Shown here: positions 6,301-8,390 of the stretch, one piece after another
Layout: each line of letters starts with the position of its first letter
Numbering within the stretch: position 1 is the stretch's first letter
Assembly (NCBI GenBank): GCA_031288455.1
Contig: JAITRI010000011.1
Coordinates: forward strand, 1-8,390
From: Puniceicoccales bacterium
GTDB taxonomy: Bacteria > Verrucomicrobiota > Verrucomicrobiia > Opitutales > JAIRKQ01
DNA: 8,390 bases
Direction of reading: 5' to 3'
The notes under the pieces: generated by a model
Databases searched by the model: none
Told to the model about the DNA's origin: nothing
What the model saw: only the letters and a program-made list of their open reading frames with translations
Translations under genes and position numbers: made by a program

Positions 6301-6362
6301 GCGGATGCTGCGTCGCGGACGGATTAATGCGGGAAAATTAAAAATTTCATTGATGCACTTCA
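6301..6362 (+). repeat. Possible shortened relative of the dispersed element
   Basis: Blocks shared with the 27-196 region occur here in the same order but closer together: GCGGATGC (6301-6308), TCGCGGACGGA (6313-6323), a GGAAA..TAAAAA block (6332-6344) and GCACTTCA (6355-6362). The GGAAAATTAAAA block also equals 6823-6834 in copy 2. The stem-loop block is missing. It lies between smpB and the small gene at 6393, where it could also serve as leader or promoter sequence. Confidence 0.35.
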
Positions 6363-6392
6363 CAAAATTTTTACCGTAGCGATGCACAGCAG

Positions 6393-6755
6393 ATGGATAT
6401 GTATTTTTCATTTGGAACTGGAGCCGTTGGCAATTTGGAATCACCGGAAGCCGGTCAGGGCGTCGCGAAAATTTCCGGGATTCTCTCACACAGCGATTCC
6501 AAAGGATTGCCGTTCCACTACTGCATAAAGAATGAAATGTGCAATGTGTACTTCGACGTGGAGCTGCTCAAAGCATACGATCCGGACATAGGCACACACC
6601 ACCGAAAGGCGGATTTGTACATCGGATTGCCATTTTCCATTAGCGCATATCCCAATGGGAAATGCCCAATGGTTGAGCCACTGTTCTCCGGCGGCCCGCT
6701 CAACGCCATTGGCATCGCACAGTCGCTGCCGAATGTGTTCACGCCAGCCGTCTAG
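6393..6755 (+). CDS. Unrecognised small protein, 120 residues
   Basis: I do not recognise this protein. It has no signal peptide, membrane span or repeat; it contains three cysteines (two in HYCIKNEMCNVYF, one in NGKCPM), a Gly-rich end (FSGGPLNAIGIAQSLP) and a mixed alpha/beta look. Codon use is varied and like that of smpB, which supports a real gene. The ATG at 6393 is the first start after an in-frame TGA upstream; ATG at 6399 is equally possible and neither has a good Shine-Dalgarno. It follows smpB after 156 nt and ends about 20 nt before copy 2 of the dispersed element, convergent with the pseudopilin operon. Two open frames on the other strand overlap it but lack features. Confidence 0.55.
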   Translation: MDMYFSFGTGAVGNLESPEAGQGVAKISGILSHSDSKGLPFHYCIKNEMCNVYFDVELLKAYDPDIGTHHRKADLYIGLPFSISAYPNGKCPMVEPLFSGGPLNAIGIAQSLPNVFTPAV

Positions 6756-6777
6756 GCGACTGAACACACAAAATTCT

Positions 6778-6918
6778 GCAGGCGTGAGAGGCGAAAATCA
6801 TCGGGGCGAAGACAAAGACATTGGAAAATTAAAAGGCACAGCCGCCGCGAACTCCACTCCAAAAGCGTGGCGCAGGAAATTCAAAATTTTTCGGAGCAAA
6901 AAATGCCGCCGTTGGGCC
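6778..6918 (+). repeat. Dispersed intergenic element, copy 2
   Basis: This is the counterpart of 68-235, in the same orientation, filling the gap between two convergent genes. AAATCATCGG is at 6795-6804, ATTGGAAAATTAAAA at 6820-6834, the stem-loop at 6844-6871, CAGG...TTCAA follows, and GGAGC lies near 6893. It lacks the 13-bp duplication and an 8-nt insert seen in copy 1. An open frame runs through it from the previous gene in another phase but looks accidental. Confidence 0.55.
6844..6871 (+). other. Conserved stem-loop in element copy 2
   Basis: GCCGCG (6844-6849) pairs with CGTGGC (6866-6871), with one G-U pair, around the 16-nt loop AACTCCACTCCAAAAG. It differs from the copy at 156-183 at 8 of 28 positions, all transitions, and stem pairing is kept. 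Confidence 0.5.
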
Positions 6919-6923
6919 TAATT

Positions 6924-7310
6924 CTATGGATTATAGGTGAATATCCTGAATGATAGCGGGACCGATGGTCTCGAAGGGTGGTTTGAGATGGTGATTTCGT
7001 ACATCTCCAATCCGCCACTTTGTCCGGCCAAACTACCAGGCAATGAAATTCTTTCCTTCTTCACACTAAAGGTTTCATCGGTCTCGGACAGCAGGCAGTG
7101 GACACTCTTCGTGCCTCCGGTGGGAATGTGATCAATATTTTCGATGCAATTTTCAAGATCCACGACCATCGCGATGGCTTTCTCGTCAATCGGGTCCTTT
7201 GGAAAAATATCCACGAAAATTCTCAGTACTATCGGCAGGGCCATGGCGAAGATTGCCATCGCTGTGATCACCTCCAGCATCATAAATGCACTGTGTTTTG
7301 CGCGTTTCAT
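6924..7310 (-). CDS. Minor pseudopilin, GspI-like
   Basis: This 128-residue prepilin-type protein has a short basic leader (MKRAKHSA) followed by a hydrophobic helix, FMMLEVITAMAIFAMALPIV, with the conserved Glu at mature position 5 (E13). The helix pattern LEV..AMAIFA is closest to GspI of type II secretion, a minor pseudopilin at the filament tip; the globular part is short and unspecific. The residue before the cleavage site is Ala8, where Gly is nearly invariant. The ATG at 7310 overlaps the previous stop by 4 nt (ATGA); the frame extends thirteen codons further upstream into the previous gene, but that would destroy the leader. It is the last gene of the operon; no GspJ, K or assembly ATPase follows. 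Confidence 0.75.
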   Translation of the reverse strand: MKRAKHSAFMMLEVITAMAIFAMALPIVLRIFVDIFPKDPIDEKAIAMVVDLENCIENIDHIPTGGTKSVHCLLSETDETFSVKKERISLPGSLAGQSGGLEMYEITISNHPSRPSVPLSFRIFTYNP

Positions 7311-7774
7311 TTGAAATTCATGTGGCAGTATCGGTCCACCGTGATGCATTTTTCTTCACCGCTAAACTTAAACTTTATCTGAAATGAAGCAAATAATTTC
7401 TTGGCAAAAAGTATTCTCTGCAGGCTGCTGATTGCTCTGCCAGGGCTATTATAAAATGTCCAAAATTTGCAGTCTGTGATGGAGGCATCATCGAATGTGT
7501 CGCTGGAAAAATTGTGAATTGCTCCATTTTTACTGTATTCAATTGTAAAACAATTTCTTCCGGCGGAATAGACAAGTGCGGCTTCTCCGTGTGCATCTGA
7601 GAGTTTTCTGCATTCGTACACCGTCGAGCAGAATATGTCGATAAATTTGGAGAGCCTGGGATCAATTGGAGTCGGTCGACTTTTGGCAACTATTGTCACA
7701 GCCAGTAGAATCACGGACACTACGATGAGCATTTCAATGCCCGTGAATCCTGGCAACCGTTTGCTATTTTCCAT
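7307..7774 (-). CDS. Pseudopilin, GspH-like
   Basis: This is a 155-residue prepilin-type protein. The leader MENSKRLPG ends at Gly9, followed by FTGIEMLIVVSVILLAVTIV with Glu at mature position 5 (E14), as prepilin peptidase substrates require. After the helix, CSTVYECRKLSDAHGEAALV resembles the region of GspH/FimT proteins that precedes their beta sheet. It has six cysteines in the globular part, which could form disulphides in the periplasm. The ATG at 7774 gives a normal leader; a GTG at 7786 would add four residues. It lies downstream of a perfect hairpin after the GspG-like gene and overlaps the next gene by 4 nt. The GspH assignment is from pattern only. Confidence 0.75.
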   Translation of the reverse strand: MENSKRLPGFTGIEMLIVVSVILLAVTIVAKSRPTPIDPRLSKFIDIFCSTVYECRKLSDAHGEAALVYSAGRNCFTIEYSKNGAIHNFSSDTFDDASITDCKFWTFYNSPGRAISSLQRILFAKKLFASFQIKFKFSGEEKCITVDRYCHMNFK

Positions 7775-7790
7775 GGCATTCCACACTTAT

Positions 7791-7825
7791 GCAGCGAAGC
7801 ACCAAGTTCCTTGGTGCTTCGCTGC
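7791..7825 (-). promoter_or_regulatory. Perfect 16-bp intercistronic hairpin
   Basis: GCAGCGAAGCACCAAG (7791-7806) and its exact reverse complement (7810-7825) are separated by three bases, between the stop of the GspG-like gene (7857) and the next start (7774). Transcribed on the minus strand, the loop is GAA and no U-run follows, so it is not a standard terminator. A role as a 3' stabiliser or partial terminator that raises the upstream pilin over the minor pseudopilins is likely. It might also be a REP-type repeat. Confidence 0.8.
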
Positions 7826-7856
7826 GCATTCAAACCATCTCAGGCCACTAGCTCAT

Positions 7857-8315
7857 TTAGTTTATGTAATCACTCACCTTGAACTTCACCGGAGCAACGC
7901 CAGCCGCTGTCCCTGTAGCACCTGCATTAATGAAGATCTCCGTAACGCCACCAATTGCGGCAGAAGTAACATCGTACAGGTCACCCCAAGGATCTTTTAG
8001 GTCGACATTGTGATTAGCAGTATTAAGCAATTGGATCAATTCACTCGTGGTGATGTCCTGTTTGGCTGGTGCAATCACCTGTGTAGCAGGAGTAGTATTC
8101 GTCATTTCTTTACTCCCACTCATCACAGCCGTTACGATTGCACGCTTCACTCTTCCCTCCATGTCAATTCTAGCCAGTTGTAATCTCGCCTGGTCACGTC
8201 CGCTTACGATACCTCTCGCCAGCACTGCGACCACCATAGCAGCAATCATGAGTGCCACTAGGATTTCAACCACCGTAAAGCCCCTTTTCTTCCTATCCGC
8301 ATCTTTATTTTTCAT
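7857..8315 (-). CDS. Major pseudopilin, GspG-like
   Basis: This 152-residue prepilin has a 12-residue, strongly basic leader (MKNKDADRKKRG) followed by FTVVEILVALMIAAMVVAVL with Glu at mature position 5 (E17). KDPWGDLYDV (107-116) matches the DPWG..Y motif of GspG, the major subunit of the type II secretion pseudopilus. The acidic calcium-binding loop usual near the GspG C-terminus is not seen; instead there is a Gly/Ala/Thr-rich segment ending in FKVSDYIN, so it is divergent and might be a type IV pilin-like protein. Nine of 21 Ala codons are GCT, against one of 16 in smpB, and GGT and ACT are frequent, which suggests high expression. The ATG at 8315 has no Shine-Dalgarno and lies about 5 nt after the predicted transcription start. 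Confidence 0.85.
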   Translation of the reverse strand: MKNKDADRKKRGFTVVEILVALMIAAMVVAVLARGIVSGRDQARLQLARIDMEGRVKRAIVTAVMSGSKEMTNTTPATQVIAPAKQDITTSELIQLLNTANHNVDLKDPWGDLYDVTSAAIGGVTEIFINAGATGTAAGVAPVKFKVSDYIN

Positions 8316-8326
8316 AGTGATCGTTC

Positions 8327-8354
8327 AGTTTATGCATAAAATTTTGTGTGTCAA
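8327..8354 (-). promoter_or_regulatory. Candidate promoter of the pseudopilin operon
   Basis: TTGACA (8354-8349, consensus) is followed after 16 nt by TAAACT (8332-8327, four of six). The expected start, near 8320, leaves about 5 nt before the ATG at 8315, so the mRNA would be nearly leaderless. Two direct repeats lie just upstream. Confidence 0.5.
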
Positions 8355-8363
8355 GCGCCAATG

Positions 8364-8390
8364 TTGTAAAATTTAGCGTTTTTGTAAAAT
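8364..8390 (-). repeat. Direct repeats upstream of the pseudopilin promoter
   Basis: ATTTTACAA (minus strand) occurs at 8390-8382 and 8372-8364, 18 nt apart start to start, ending 9 nt before the -35. The position and same-face spacing fit an activator or UP-type site. The window ends here, so more copies may follow. Confidence 0.4.

Noticed and set aside
6655..6921. 88-codon plus frame running through element copy 2
   Set aside because: It overlaps the 6393 gene in another phase and ends in basic low-complexity sequence; copy 1 has no equivalent frame.
7791..7825. Intrinsic terminator ending the pilin transcript
   Set aside because: The stem is strong but no U-tract follows, and two coupled pseudopilin genes continue downstream.

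Overview
The window reads as ordinary chromosomal DNA of a Gram-negative bacterium with intermediate GC. It holds twelve probable genes in four blocks, plus intergenic repeats and hairpins. The Gram-negative call rests on a heptose-bisphosphate phosphatase-like gene (LPS core precursor) and three type II secretion/type IV pilus-type pseudopilins. I cannot assign a lineage. Shine-Dalgarno sequences are almost absent: the only strong one (AAGGAG) precedes an internal GTG start at 3296. Several genes are joined by 1-4 nt start/stop overlaps, and two promoter-like elements sit so close to their start codons that leaders would be very short.

Layout. 1-676 contains no convincing gene; it carries a GC-rich hairpin, one copy of a dispersed structured element, and degenerate tandem repeats. 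677-1603 (minus) encodes a protein with a repeated Pro/Ser-rich N-terminus and a TPR-like C-terminus, with its own promoter. 1687-5412 (minus) is a five-gene run in the order MFS transporter, uracil phosphoribosyltransferase (upp), a 62-residue membrane peptide resembling a NuoL tail, a degenerate NuoM/Mrp-type antiporter-like protein, and a GmhB-like HAD phosphatase. 5515-6236 (plus) is rpoZ-smpB, divergent from the MFS gene. 6393-6755 (plus) is an unrecognised small gene. 6778-6918 carries a second copy of the structured element. 6924-8315 (minus) is a pseudopilin operon: GspG-like, GspH-like, GspI-like.

The pseudopilins would act together as the assembling filament of a type II secretion or pilus-like machine. 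The first gene has codon usage typical of high expression and is separated from the minor pseudopilins by a perfect 16-bp hairpin, which suggests differential expression within one operon. rpoZ (RNA polymerase omega) and smpB (trans-translation) are translationally coupled housekeeping genes. The upp run mixes nucleotide salvage, transport and a remnant-looking antiporter pair.

The most interesting signals are: (1) a two-copy intergenic element with a conserved 6-bp stem and 16-nt loop showing a compensatory base-pair change; (2) a NuoL-tail-like/NuoM-like pair lacking the usual pump lysines; (3) the intercistronic pilin hairpin with codon-bias contrast and direct-repeat promoter sites; (4) the internal-repeat TPR protein. 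None is proven to be a new system.
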